From contig JABWDB010000003.1 of assembly GCA_019614645.1 (NCBI GenBank), forward strand, positions 17,755,001 to 17,819,000: DNA of 64,000 nucleotides, given 5' to 3'. The notes below the pieces were generated by a model that was not told the DNA's origin, did no database searches, and worked only from the letters and a program-made list of their open reading frames with translations. The first letter of the stretch is position 1, and each line of letters starts with the position of its first letter. The position numbers and the translations under genes were made by a program. This DNA is from Stratiolaelaps scimitus. Taxonomy: Eukaryota > Arthropoda > Arachnida > Mesostigmata > Laelapidae. Of this stretch, positions 37,706-50,279 are shown piece after piece.

Positions 37706-39081
37706 GTATCAACACCTTTCCAGTTCTATGTGATGATCTAAGGGAGAGACAACGAACGAATTTCTAAGTTGCGTTAATATCACAACAATTATTCTGTTGG
37801 TGGGGGGGGGCGGGGCTGAATACAATTTTAACCACAGATTATTATCTCGAGCCTGCGCTCCGCGCTTCCACGGCGACAGTGGTGTCTTATTCTCTCTGAA
37901 TCAGCTCCTAGAAATTTACATGTTATTATATAACAAAATACATAAACTCCTTGATGTTCAGCGTAGGGACGGGCCATTTAATGCATGCATTTTATACATG
38001 CTTCTGGGCGCGAGGGATGATTTTTTTATAATTATTGGTATTCGCACTAGCCTAATACATTAGGGAATGCAGTGGCGAGAAACAAATGTGAGAACTATTT
38101 TTGTTTAGTCGAATATTTAGCAGCTGGAAGAACGGTGGTGAGTGTTATGGAGTGTGCGAATAGGAAGATTCAACCATTTCTCTATTTAGACGAGGTGGCC
38201 ATCAGACATGCACCCTACAGCGTCGGGTCGAATATGTGAAAGTACTTAAATGCTAGATAAAGCTAGTTGAGACGAATATGAGCTCTCTAGAATATATTTT
38301 ATAGTATTGTGGCAGGTAACATTATACTGCTATCGCGTACTATACATGCTGCGATGAATAAGCGGGCGATTATTGGCAAACCGCCTTCATTTGTTGTCTG
38401 TTGAGGTCCTCCAACGCTTCATAGCTCAGCCATCGAGTGTGATCAGATGAGGTTCATATTTGCGTACATTCATGCATATAATTTCCTGTTCTATAATAAT
38501 AACAACATAGATGCACATTTCATAACTCAAATATACAAGACGAGCTGCTCAATCTCCTTTGAGTGGGTCTGCCATTGAGTATAACATAACGTCCGTAATT
38601 GTCATCAGCATAAATATCATAAGCAATTCGAGATCAAGACGCCACAGCAGCAACAAGCAATTTTTCGAGCTTTCAAACAGACGCATATTCGATTTGCGGC
38701 CGCTTTTGTCATTCTGTGATTGGTCGGCAAACCGTCTAGATTTTAACCACTTTTTGCCGCAACATTGCTTAAATATATATCTATTCATAAGATCGGTCTC
38801 GGCGAGAGCGTGCTATTCGAAGCGAAAACCCTCACCGAATGGTATCTTGTCAAGTGGCCATCCTCGTGATTGTATATATAAAATTTCACCTGTACAAATG
38901 ACACCCACCAATTGGCAAAATGTTTAATTACACTTACAAATTGGTCATAATATTAATGTGCAATAGATCGCTCAAAGCGATGCCTTTGAGGCAACTATTA
39001 CATCATAATTCACCATAAGCATAGTAGGTTGAATGGTACGGCATACAGTTGCGTCACTGTTACAAACCATCAAGCTGTCGC

Positions 39082-39114
<33 letters not shown>

Positions 39115-40271
39115 TGTGGTCCAACGACAAAAGTCAAACGTACGTGTTAAGAAGAAGCGGTCACAGTCCTCCACAACAGCACATCATACAAACGTCCCTG
39201 CTTGGTAGCGGCCATTTTTGATCAGAGGCAATCCGGGAAATTGAACTGCCAATAGAATTAAGATGGATGGCTCGCCCCCCCATCTCAGACAGAGACGACG
39301 ACTCTTGGGCCACAGCAGTGCGCCACCCTTGAGAGGACCTAGGTTTACCCTTCAAATGAAGAGTGAGACATAAACCACATCTGCAACAAAGACGTAGTCG
39401 ACATAGCCGATCATAACTGTGCACACACACACACTTCACAATAGAAACTAAGCTAGATATCTATATGCTATTTAAACATTGGGTTTTTACATTAGTGTAC
39501 TTCACTCAATGCTATTTTTGTTTTTCCAACCGAAATTAAATGTGCTCTACATTCGGTTATCATTGGTCGTAACTAGTGTAGGTATACCCTGGCCTGTCGA
39601 CAAATGGTAATAGATTCATAACCGCTTTGCTAGCAGCAAACACCTAACGAAGCTTATTTGCTGATAATTATTATTTTTTATAATTTGATTGGGTTGCTAA
39701 ATTATATATATATATATATATATATGTTGTAGGGGACATGTGCATTAGTACATACTCAGATGAAATTACTAAATTACTACTACATCTTATAGTATTGCCA
39801 TTTCCTTAGTGTCCAACGCGTATGTACGGCATCTGTACTTTATCTCGGATCATAGGGCTCATACATTTGGTTTCTGGGACAGAAGCTTAACAAAATTGTG
39901 TAGCTCAATAATACTCTCGTGTATGATATGATGGCAGGCTTCCTTGATCGAAGCTCAGGTTCGCCGAGAGGCACCCAAGAAACTCTCTCCTACTGCGAGA
40001 GTAAAATCTCTAGCTGTCTATGGAAGTAATATATCTATTCTCATTGTAGTCACGTTCAATAACTCTGCATTCGATTATGTCGATTATGGAAAGAACGGCA
40101 TTTACCTCGGGTAGAACAACCACTGCACCATAAATTACTTAGATTGCAATGTTCAGTCCTACGTTATGTTTAACTTTATCCTAAATGCCTTCAATGTCGA
40201 TCTTGCCTAGCTGTATCTACAGACAGCGTTACACGATTTCAAAAACACATTGGATAACAAGACCGAAAGGT

Positions 40272-40425
40272 TGAGCTTAAAGATTTTATTGGCTTATTAA
40301 AGGAATTTCAGTTTTACAATGCGTAAGTTCTCTTATCTGTCGCGTCGCAGGACTCGAACCTGTGGCCTTATGCTTTTGACAACCAGACATGTAGCCGTCT
40401 AAGCCAGCGAGCGGGCGGCACGGAA
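40272..40425 (-). mobile_element. tRNA-derived SINE, minus strand, A and B boxes present
   Basis: On the minus strand: A-box-like TGGCTTAGACGG (40406-40395), B box GGTTCGAGTCC (40360-40350), then a body and a tail (about 40340-40280) that match the copy at 58361 with scattered changes (for example CTTACGCATTGTAAAACTG). Older than the other two copies, judging by its mismatches. Confidence 0.8.
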
Positions 40426-41582
40426 GAACGGCAATACGTTGGACATGTAACGAGTTGACGAAGATTGGAAGTTGGAGCATGGCCAAAAAGGTGGTTTACA
40501 GCTGTTCAATATGGCTGATTAGAGTGAACGCCGATGGGATATTGTATTGGGATGAAGAGAATATTCTTACGTAACGAGCTTTCGGGAAGGAAATCAGGCA
40601 TATTAGATAACCAAAGGCAAACCATAAGTAGTCTACGACCCTTTCAAGATTGTAAATTCCAATATTATTTTAATTTATTCGAGCTTATTTAGATTCGGAG
40701 GGCAACAATGACGCCAAGCAAAGATGTCAAAATTAGCGACCATATTTGCCGATCCAAGGCACGCCTACAAGGGCGTATTATTGAGTTTCCTTCATTTGAG
40801 CAACTCCATTATTGATGCAAGAGGGGACTTCTCACATATTTAGTATATATGTAAGCAAGATATATAATTGTGAGTCCCACAAGTGCCAGGGTTGAGAGAC
40901 GCCTACACGCATGTGCTTCATACGTTCCCGTCAACGTCACACAAAAAAAAACGCTGCATTTACTTCGTAAGATAAGATTTATTTGTGTATTTACAATATT
41001 TAGTAGTCAAATAGGTGGCATAGCCAACGACCACAACCTTGTGACTAATTCGACTAATAATAACAATAATAATGGCGAACCGAAACGAGAGCTATGTATA
41101 CAGAAATTAACGAAATATAAGAATAGACAGGAACAACGCTGTGCATACTAAGTTAAAGCAGTCTAGAAATCCAGCTAATAAATGTCGTTTAAGAATAAAT
41201 TGAAAGGGAACGGCTAGAGGCAGGGAGGAAGGACCACAGGAGGGAGCCGCGAACCGAACAACGATGATGACTAATACGCCAAACAATTTTCTTCTACACC
41301 GGCCCAATAAACGGAGCTGCGAGTGCTCCCTACGTGTATTAATTTTAGACTATTATTCCACAGAAAGAGAGGGCTGAACCCATCGATGATTTAATAAATC
41401 AACGTGCTAAATATAAATTTAATATTCAATGTAAAGGGTAGAGTATTGCACAAGGTGAATAATGAGAGTGAGACACACCGGCTTGGAGGGATCCAGCGAT
41501 CCAGAGCTGAATCACTGTCTCGTCGTTTGTGCAATGCGATCGGCAGTTGTACGGTTGCCATAATTAAAACCAATATATTGAT

Positions 41583-41812
41583 GGAAAATCTTTTTTTATC
41601 GATTATTTTTTGGCAAATCTTCTTTTATAGATTACTTTTTGGCAAATCTTCTTTTATTGATTATTTTTTGGCAAATCCTCCTTTATTGATTATTTTTCGG
41701 CAGATCTTTTTATTAATTATTCTTTGGCAAATCTTTTTTATTGACTATTTTTTGGCAAATCTTTTTCTATTGATTATTTTTTGGCAAATCTTTTTTATTG
41801 ATTATTTTCTAT
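41583..41812. repeat. Minisatellite, about 28-33-bp unit, about seven copies
   Basis: The unit TTGATTATTTTTTGGCAAATC plus a short T-rich linker repeats about seven times with small changes (for example TTTTCGGCAGATC in the middle). The T-rich strand reads as repeated Leu-Ile-Ile-Phe-Trp-Gln-Ile in one frame, which makes a spurious open frame at 41404-41862. Confidence 0.85.
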
Positions 41813-42254
41813 GGTTCGGAGCTACGTTCGTTTCACTTCAAACCATACGTCGTGTTTTGTGAGATTCGAAGGAGATACTCTACGATCAATATTCAACGTG
41901 CGAATGCATTACATAATCAAAAACAACACTTAAGCTGAACGACGCTTTATCAAAAAGTTAGTCGTTAGCAGACTTTCAGCTGTCGTCTGCCTGTGGCTTC
42001 AAATACAGCGCTCAGTGAACGGGGTGAGGTCGCCATTGGTGTCCTTGAGTCAGCCCTTACAGAGCGTAACCGCTTATTTATAGAGAGGCGGCAACTGCAT
42101 ACCGAAGCACCCCCGAATGATTATAAATATTAATGATACCATTGACTACGATCGAGAAGTTCTAGTAGGCCCCAGAAAACGCTCTTGGGAAACTCAACAG
42201 TTTATTACTGTAGAAAATGGCCGAAGACCACAGTCGTCAACCCGTTGGGTGCAA

Positions 42255-43020
42255 TCAGCCATGAATAAATAAGAACACACGCAGTTTCATCGACATTATA
42301 AGCACGAAGTGCTCTATATACAATGTGGCCAGGCTAACGGAATCAAATGCTTTGCAAGGGTCAAGCAAGGACACAAAAAGGTGTTTTCCCATATCCACAG
42401 CTCTGTGAAATGAGCGAGCTATTTGGACAATACGGGGCGTAGTGCTGCAGTGTTTACGAAAACTATATTGATTCCTAGAGAGAATATGATAGTGCAATCA
42501 GCCAATCCCTGTTCCAGCTCTTGGCACAAGAGTATGCGGTCGATCATTTTGCCAATAGTTAATTGCCTCCATTTGTGAATGGGTATTATGCGACATACAT
42601 TAATGGCATCGGGGAAAGTTCCGCGTGCGATGAGGAGGTTGATCAGAGCCGAAATTTGAATAGCCAGAGGTCAGTCATGTACAATTACGTAAGATGTAAG
42701 TCGATATCTGATCATAGGGTTAGCTAGGCTGCTTGCGTCTAGACAATATACAGTCAATCCTGCCAGGCCTTAACAGGCACATGGCATGCGTAGGAAAAGT
42801 TTACTCTGCGCAGGTTTGAGAAAATGGGAAGCACTCCGTAGGTTTCCAGTTGTACAGCGTGAGCACTATTAACACTGGTATAAAAATACTCGTTGAGAAC
42901 CTCCGAAATATCATGCGTATTGGTAATTAGAGAGCCACTGACATTAAAAGGGAAGAGAGGAGGGTGATGCCATTCCGTCCAAGCACACTATTTATAGAGA
43001 CTTTCGTTACATCGAAGACA
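42255..43020 (-). mobile_element. Antisense LINE reverse-transcriptase fragment, broken
   Basis: Read on the minus strand, the segment 42497-42255 contains LSRNQYSFRKHCSTTPRIVQ followed by DMGKHLFVSLLDPCKAFDSV. This is the RT finger/palm pattern N-Q-F-G-F-R-x-x-x-S-T and D-L-x-K-A-F-D. Upstream on the same strand (to about 43020) more pieces fit the N-terminal RT part (EVLNEYF, then PFTNGG where P-I-x-K-x-G is expected), but with several frame changes and stops. The catalytic F/Y-x-D-D box was not found downstream. It is a fossil. Confidence 0.75.
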
Positions 43021-45999
43021 AGCTCATCGACCGTATCTTTTTGCAGAAACGAATATTTTATTCATTATTGACGAACCTTGAAGGCCTCTTCGCATGTGTA
43101 CAACGTACAATACATCAGCTGTATTGCAATAATTATTCTTACCATTTTACAAATTGAATTTCTATACCAACTAGTTTGGTAAAACGTGTTGCAATAATAT
43201 TTCTTATTTTTTTTAAAAAATGATAGCAATAATATTTCGTCATAGTAATAATCAGCATCGTCATGGACTATGAAAGTTCAAATCACTTACCAAGCAGTGC
43301 AATGTGAACGTATTTATTTACAACACACAAACATGCGTAGGCACTCTTAGGCTGCAAAAGCAATAGCACTTGAATCAGCTGACATTTTTCTAGTGATATT
43401 TAATTAAAATAATGTGTTCTATTTCCTAGAGCATTTCCTTGAGCACACCCCCACGGGCGTAGGAAGAAGCCCTGATAAAGTCAGCCTTCCGGGCTGGCGA
43501 TCAGCCAACATCTAACATCCACGGACCTGCTTTTGCATTTCTTCGTAAGACAGATCCCTAAATGTAAATGTGCAACGGTAGGAATCGTTTCCGTGCACCC
43601 TCGTGTTGCACCCCCGGCTGCAAGGCGTACGCGAATGCACCACACTACGCCTCTCGGCGGGAAGAACGTCTGTGTGCTATATACCAACTGATAACAACTG
43701 GTAAACTGCAGCTCATTTACTCTACCACATGGCGCCAACTGTCACTCACGACAACCGCAGCAATAAATTAATTAATTAAACTCATTACATAATTGGTCAT
43801 TTTGAGACCTTACCTTACAGAGTGGTGTTGAATTTGAGACGAAATGTTGCGGTTGCTTCTCATTCGCTTACTAGACGTTAGAGCAGGCTGCACTTAGTAA
43901 GGTCGTGGTTTTAACACCAATTATATGGACGCATATCGGCTCAGACTTTACCAACGGTAGCCCTGCTACCAAAGAGATAGAGTTCGGTTATTCAGAAAAT
44001 GCCTTTAAGTTCGACACTTGTATTGGTACTGTTGAACAGAGCTGTTTAGTCTATGTTTCGAATTTCATCACTGTAAGCTTTGGAACCTAATCAGAGGAGC
44101 CTCAAATTATGTATTTCAACCAAAATCGCGCTCACTAGTTAATCGCGAGTCAATTCCAATTGCCCAGCTGCGGGAACCTCGCAATTTCGTTCGGCGAGGC
44201 CAGCCAACGCGGTGCGCTTTAAAACTATCATTAAACATTGCCGGGCGACTTACGATCGACGATTTCGTTAGCACCATGCTCCAATTCGGGCGTAGCTCTG
44301 AGTCCCGCCCTCACCCCGCTCGTGCGAACCGTTACCCTGGCAGGACCGCCTTCCTACACACAAATTTTATGACCACCTTCTGCGTGGACAGAGATGGAAA
44401 CTTTCTCAGGTCATCTAAACGCTTCTTTCTTCAAAAGTTTTCATACAGTCGGATAATACGAAAATGGCGTATAAATGAAAAGTTTCAGACTCTAATCATT
44501 TGCTAACGTTATTAAATTAGCTATTCATAGATTGCTGTGGATTTTACGATTTGTAGAGCAGGGCAAGCTAGTTGCTACAGACTAATTGTTTTTAATAAGG
44601 CGGCACAATGCATATCAACAGCATTGGTCCAAACACCATTTTTCCATAGCGATTTGAGCTAATTAGTTGCTGGCTATTTTACCTGTCTCCACGGATAAGA
44701 TCACAATATGTGTCAGGTCGTTTTTATATTTTGAAACGGTCGGAACTAGATGACCGATTCGACTTCGGCGCCGAGCCTACATATCTCTTCTATTTTCCTG
44801 TATGATTTTTTGATAAAACTGTAATCAGTTTGCGGATACTGATAGGTGGGCCGCGCCAAATGGTCATTTGCGCCCTCGCACTATTGAACATGAACAGTGT
44901 TCACAGCGGACACGAGCTAATCGGGGATTTGGGCAGCGTCCGAAGACGTCTCACCCTCTTAGTTTGTACGGACAGCCAAGTGTCGATTACGAAATAATCG
45001 CCCGTTATTGGAGTTATTGGACAATGGGCAGACAGCCGACAGGTGTTGAATTAGCGGACAGAACAATGAATGCAGTGCCGCATATAGCAGGCTGAACAGA
45101 GACGCTTATTATCGACTTCATTCAATTAGAAGACGACTGCGAACTGACTATGTGAACAGGGTGTGGTGTCGGAAGTGGTTAACAAGAATCACGACCCAAT
45201 AAAGAGCACTCACCACCAAGGACACGAGTGGAAACGGAAATATTCCTGTGACATCAAATTCGTTCATTAATATCAAATATCAATAGTAGCTCTGTGTTGA
45301 ATTACAACGAGTATGCGTCACTCCAAGGTGTATGTTTTGAATCATAAGGGCTCGACGATTTATTAAATCATATATATATATATATGAAGTGGCATGCAGA
45401 TAACCACGATATCGTTTCAATATCTAGCCGGATCAAGCACTTCTTGCAGTTCGTCAGTGCGCCGTCAACTCAACCAGCACAGCTGTGCAAAGAGCCGTGC
45501 AAACGGCTGCATCTGCAACCAAGGCGCTACCTCATGTTTCAAATTTTGGCGCCATTAATAATTCTCACAGTGGTGCGGAGTTTCTCGAATTTTCTGGACG
45601 GAGATAGTTAAGCTTCTTAATCATGCTGTTCATCGGGTTGTTGTCTTAGCTGTGCGAGCATATAAATGATTGTTTGTTTGTTTATCATCTGTCAAAATGG
45701 GGCCGAACGGGAGATGGGTGGCGTAGATGATACGTCTCCTTTCATAGTTCACATACTGATAAGCCAGGAAGCAGAAAGGCGATGGTTGTATCAGTAGCAG
45801 CTGTAGTAAATATGTGTACGAAACAAATAATGAAAATCGTTCTCGAGGGCGGCGCGCCGGCACCTCGTGTTCGTTCCAGTTAAGTTCTGCTCCAGTATGC
45901 TCTGGAAAGGCGAGAGCGGAAAGCTAGATCCATAATAATCTGCATTTTAGACGAGATCTGGCCAGAGAGGCTAGAGTCTGCCGGCTTTTGGCGACCGGC

Positions 46000-46930
46000 C
46001 ACTTCTTCTTTGTCTTACTGCGCCCGAAAGGACTGATGGTAGCCAGAGAGATTGCCTCCGACGAGCTTCGCCGCGCTGGCAGCATGATGACTGCAACGGA
46101 TGAGTGGTGTACTAGTTGTTTCGATGCGCAATTTTCACGAAGTGTCCCTCGGGGCCTTTGTCACTGTTGTGTATTCCTTGTCGGTTGGCAAGGCAGGGCC
46201 GCCGCCGCCCCTATCATGAGGCATCACGGTAAGGCGTACGTAGACGTCGGTTAAGGCGCACGTTGCGTTCTCACTTCGCGCGATCCTGCCTCCGCTGCGA
46301 GGCCCATCTTATCAGCCAGCCCTCTGGCCGGCTGATCTCCAGCGGCGCATCATCCTTGGCCATGCGTTTAGACCTCTCTCTCTCTCTCTCTCTTTCTCAA
46401 GCGTTCAGCCACCGTCTCCGCTCAGTACGGACATGGGCGGGCGCACACATCGTGCGTGTATGTACGTAGTCGCACGCGTTTTGCGTTTTCTAGCCTGCCT
46501 GTTTCTGCAGACGACTTCTCCCTTGAGGTCGATGTCATCCTTCTCCTGTGCGTGGCGGCCGAGGTCTTGCCTTACACATCTGTCTACGCAGGGTCGAGCG
46601 GTGCCGACCGAGTTGGGCCATACACGAACGGGCCCAAGCACCAGCAGAGCCTCCTTCTTGTCCAGACAATTCATCTATGGCCAGGCTGCTCATACGTGTT
46701 CCTACATGACCCCCTGCACTGTGCGCATAAGCAGCTACGCCCGCCAGCTACACACTTTCTCTCTGCCTTATTACCGTCTGCATCCATACGGCCCCCAACC
46801 TCTGAGCAGCAGCTGTACACCATACGAATTCTGCCTCCAACGTCCGCGCGCATATGCAAATCGTGTATTTTCAGAGGCTTTTGCTTTGTCCCCTCCGGAC
46901 GGACTTTGGGGATCTTTCGGCTAGACGGGA
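46000..46930. other. GC-rich island in intron 5 (middle)
   Basis: GC-rich with a TC microsatellite in the middle. The frame 46456-47127 (223 codons) has no recognisable domain, and the overlapping frame 46433-46924 is equally open, so neither is called. Confidence 0.4.
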
Positions 46931-47194
46931 AGCAAAGCACAGCGTACGAGGCTGGCTACCGAATTTCGGATGACTCGCACATGAACGCCACTGTGCCGTC
47001 GCAGTCGCTGCCGTCAATTATTAATATACTCAGCCGTTCGAGTTCGTTTGGTGCGGGACCGCCCGCATCTGTATTATATCTATGTATATATATATGCATA
47101 TGTTATACGAACTGCCATTGTGCATAAAAAAAATAACAAAGGGTGACAGCATGTAACCTCCTGGAAAGTATTACATGTAAGACAATACACTAGA

Positions 47195-48090
47195 ATGACG
47201 ATAGGCAATAATTGCTATCAGATGCACAGTTTGCCCATTGCCCAGGACACAACACAATACGTCAGCTGCTTGACACACAATTTGCTTGGGCTACCGACAT
47301 CAATATGTCACAGTGCCTTGAAACTTCCTATGCTCTTGCATTTTGGCGTCCGTCACCGTCTGTTACAATGCATCAGTGCTTTTGTTCGAGATCGAAATGT
47401 GTGTGCAAATGGTAACCGTTGACCACTTCGGACTCCAAATACACCTTGCACTGCCCTCAAGACACCATTCCCGATCCTATGTATCCGATATATGCTACTC
47501 CGATCGATATCTGTAAACATATACGCAGACGACGTGAGAAATATGTAGTAGCGTCAACACAAACCAGAACTGCACGCTGTTTAACGACGCCCTCAATGCC
47601 TTCCAAGAACGGACGCAAGATCTTTACCTGAAACTGTCAATTTAAATGTAGGCTGATCTACGCTTCGGTCACAGAAATCCTAAGCATGTCTACAATATTA
47701 AAGGTCATAATCGGAGGATAACATGATTTTGAGGTGGTTATAGTCGCCGTTGTCAAACAACTAAAAGGACAATAAAAGGTTACAGAACTTAAGTGATTTG
47801 TCCTCTCATCGAATGTCTCCCATGTGTGAGTGCGATATGAGGTGAACCTTATCTATTTCATTATTTGCATCCAAAAAGGTATCAGCTATTCGGTTAGTTG
47901 TATGCCAACTGGCAACACGCGACAGCCTGTATTTGCTTGGTTATGCGCCGTTAACCGTATCGACACACTGACATTATTATTTGTGGATCAACGAATAGAT
48001 TCGCGGCTTTGAAACAATGGAAAACCGTCCAAAATAGAGCGGTGCTCGCCTGTGTCGCAGCTCCCGCGGAACCTTCGGATATCTAACAAA
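47195..48090 (+). mobile_element. LINE reverse-transcriptase core fragment with YADD box, frameshifted
   Basis: In order on the plus strand: FGVRHRLLQCISAFVRDRN (47342-47398; pattern L-G-V-x-x-x-L-L-x-W-I-x-x-F-L-x-x-R), LHCPQDTIPDPMYPIYATPI (47449-47508; G-x-P-Q-G-S-x-L-x-P-x-L-Y-x-I-Y), IYADDV (47519-47536; the Y-x-D-D catalytic box), LFNDALNAFQERTQDLYLKL (47577-47636; the helix after the palm), and TMENRPK (near 48017; K-x-x-x-x-Q-N-R-A-x-R). The pieces lie in different frames with stops, so the element is inactive. Family order and spacing are right for an RT; clade not determined. Confidence 0.7.
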
Positions 48091-50279
48091 TCAAGGCTAA
48101 ACTCAAGTGACATTAAATTGTCACAGAATTTCTCTCAATCTCAATGAATCCGTACGACGATTTTATACAACAACTATTCCCGAAGGCTTCAGTAGTACCG
48201 TAGAGTAACAATGAACGACTGTAAACCCTTGGAGAAAAGATCATTCAATCATTACGCCGCACCCTGTAAAATGAGTATAATTCCAGATTTGTCAGTAGCG
48301 TAAATCTAATACAACATGAACCTCCTATGGGGGGCTAGACGATTTGTTATTTGAGACAAAAAATACATTTAGTTACGATAAAAAAAACATTTATTCCGAA
48401 CGTTTGCATACGAAGCAAATAGTGACATTCACTGAATAATCAAAGGTTTACTCAACGCCATAGTGGTCTTAACATATAATCGCTTCGCTACTTGTCTTAC
48501 CCAACCCTCTGTTTATACTTGCTATTATTATGCTTCAACATAACAATGTACAAATCTCACAAATATTATCGTGTTTCGTAATAATCCACTGTGTTTTTAG
48601 CTCTCATAATCATCGCGGTAACCATAGCCAATATGCTTAGGTCATACTTCAATAGTGTAATAGCTCCATAACGGTTAACTACAATGTTCAACAGCACTGA
48701 GCAAGAACTGAACAAGGACAAATTTGTCGTAGCGTGTATGTATACCATAACCGTAGCTCGATTCGATTCCAAACATTTTCGTCCTTTTCAAAGAACGTAG
48801 TCGTTCTTGTTTCGAAGCAGACATATGAAGGGCTTTTCGTTTGCGGCGTCGTTTCTACAGTGTTTCTCCCACCAGAAATTTCACTACAATGAGGTATATC
48901 GCGAGAAAAAAATCCCCCTGACAGCACGGCGGGATATTCAAGCGACCGACCGCTCTATTTATTCAAGCCGTATGCCCAGGTATTGCGCTCCCTCAGCCAC
49001 CACCAGCCCATTCCAAAGCACGCACGGACGTTTTAGCCGCCAGAGAGGTTGTGCTTAAGTCCGAATTGTTTCTGTCTTAATCTCTGAAGCGAACTATGTG
49101 TTGACAATATGTTAACATAGCTGTCGGGGAACGAGGTGAAAGCAGAAACATTGCACCATCATTCTGGCTATGACTATAATGTAGATTGGACTGTAATGAA
49201 TGCATCATGCGGTGTACAAAGCAATATGTCTGAGTGGCTTCATTTAACAGTGCAAATCATAGGAGATTCGAATCATAACAAAGTGCCTCTGTACTGCACC
49301 AATGTAGCTCCATCGAAGCTTTCGCTCAGAGAACTCATTAGGACAGCGAACCGACGTTCCAAGAGAGGGAGATCGGGAACAATCTTCAATTAAAGACCTG
49401 TTCGTCACATGTGTGGCAGGGTTTTCGACCATAAACAATATGTAGATGGAAGACTTGTAAAACCTTACCTGTACCTGCACTAGGAGCTGAATTAGTCCCA
49501 CGAGGACTGAGAATTATAGGCTCCCGAGCGAAGGACAAACATGAATTGACACAGTCCTCACAGTTGTAGGGCTAGTGCTGTTCTAGTTAGCTGTCTGAGT
49601 TAGAACTTCGCTTGGAGGAATCAGCATTATAGTATCAAACAAATTACGGTTTGCCTGTCCGATTCGATTTTCACATATTTCTTATATTTAATGAGTACGA
49701 CAACGGCACAGTGGTCCCTTTTCTCCTATAGAGATTGCGTATCGAGATTACATGTGTGCAGAGGGGCAAGACCTGCAATGTTTCCGTTACAGAAAACAAC
49801 GCATTGGGCGCGAGTGTGTTCAATTCGATGGGAGAGCTCGGTGGGTCCTCTGGTAATGTGTCGGCTGATGCCCTGGTTATCGAGCTGCTACTGCTCGAAT
49901 GGTGATTCGGTTGTGGCATTTAGCTTTCACGAGGTCATTGGTGATGACCGATTCGCCCGTTCTCCCTCACAGTTCTGCACAGGACCTACGCAGTCCTGAA
50001 CATGCAACCAACACAGTCTCTAAGGCAACAATAACAACAACAAAAAAAGAGGAAACTGTCTGCAATTGTAGTTCTAAGCGCTCTTGCGATTTCGTAGGGA
50101 TTATAATTAAACCTTAGCTACGATTAGTGTGACTATTCTGCAGGGGCCTAGCCCCTGTAAGAAAGCTGAGCCCACTTCGAAATCATGTATGTGATACGGC
50201 AGCCGGTTAAGTCCCATAGGCTAAACAGACGGGCAGTCCCACCCGTCAGGCAAGGGAAATACGTACGGGAGGAGGTCGG

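Noticed and set aside
39161..39439. Cysteine-rich minus-strand frame
   Set aside because: The cysteine spacing matches no motif I know and the CA repeat contributes part of it; likely chance.
46456..47127. 223-codon open frame on the plus strand
   Set aside because: No domain; overlaps an equally open frame at 46433-46924 in a GC-rich block.
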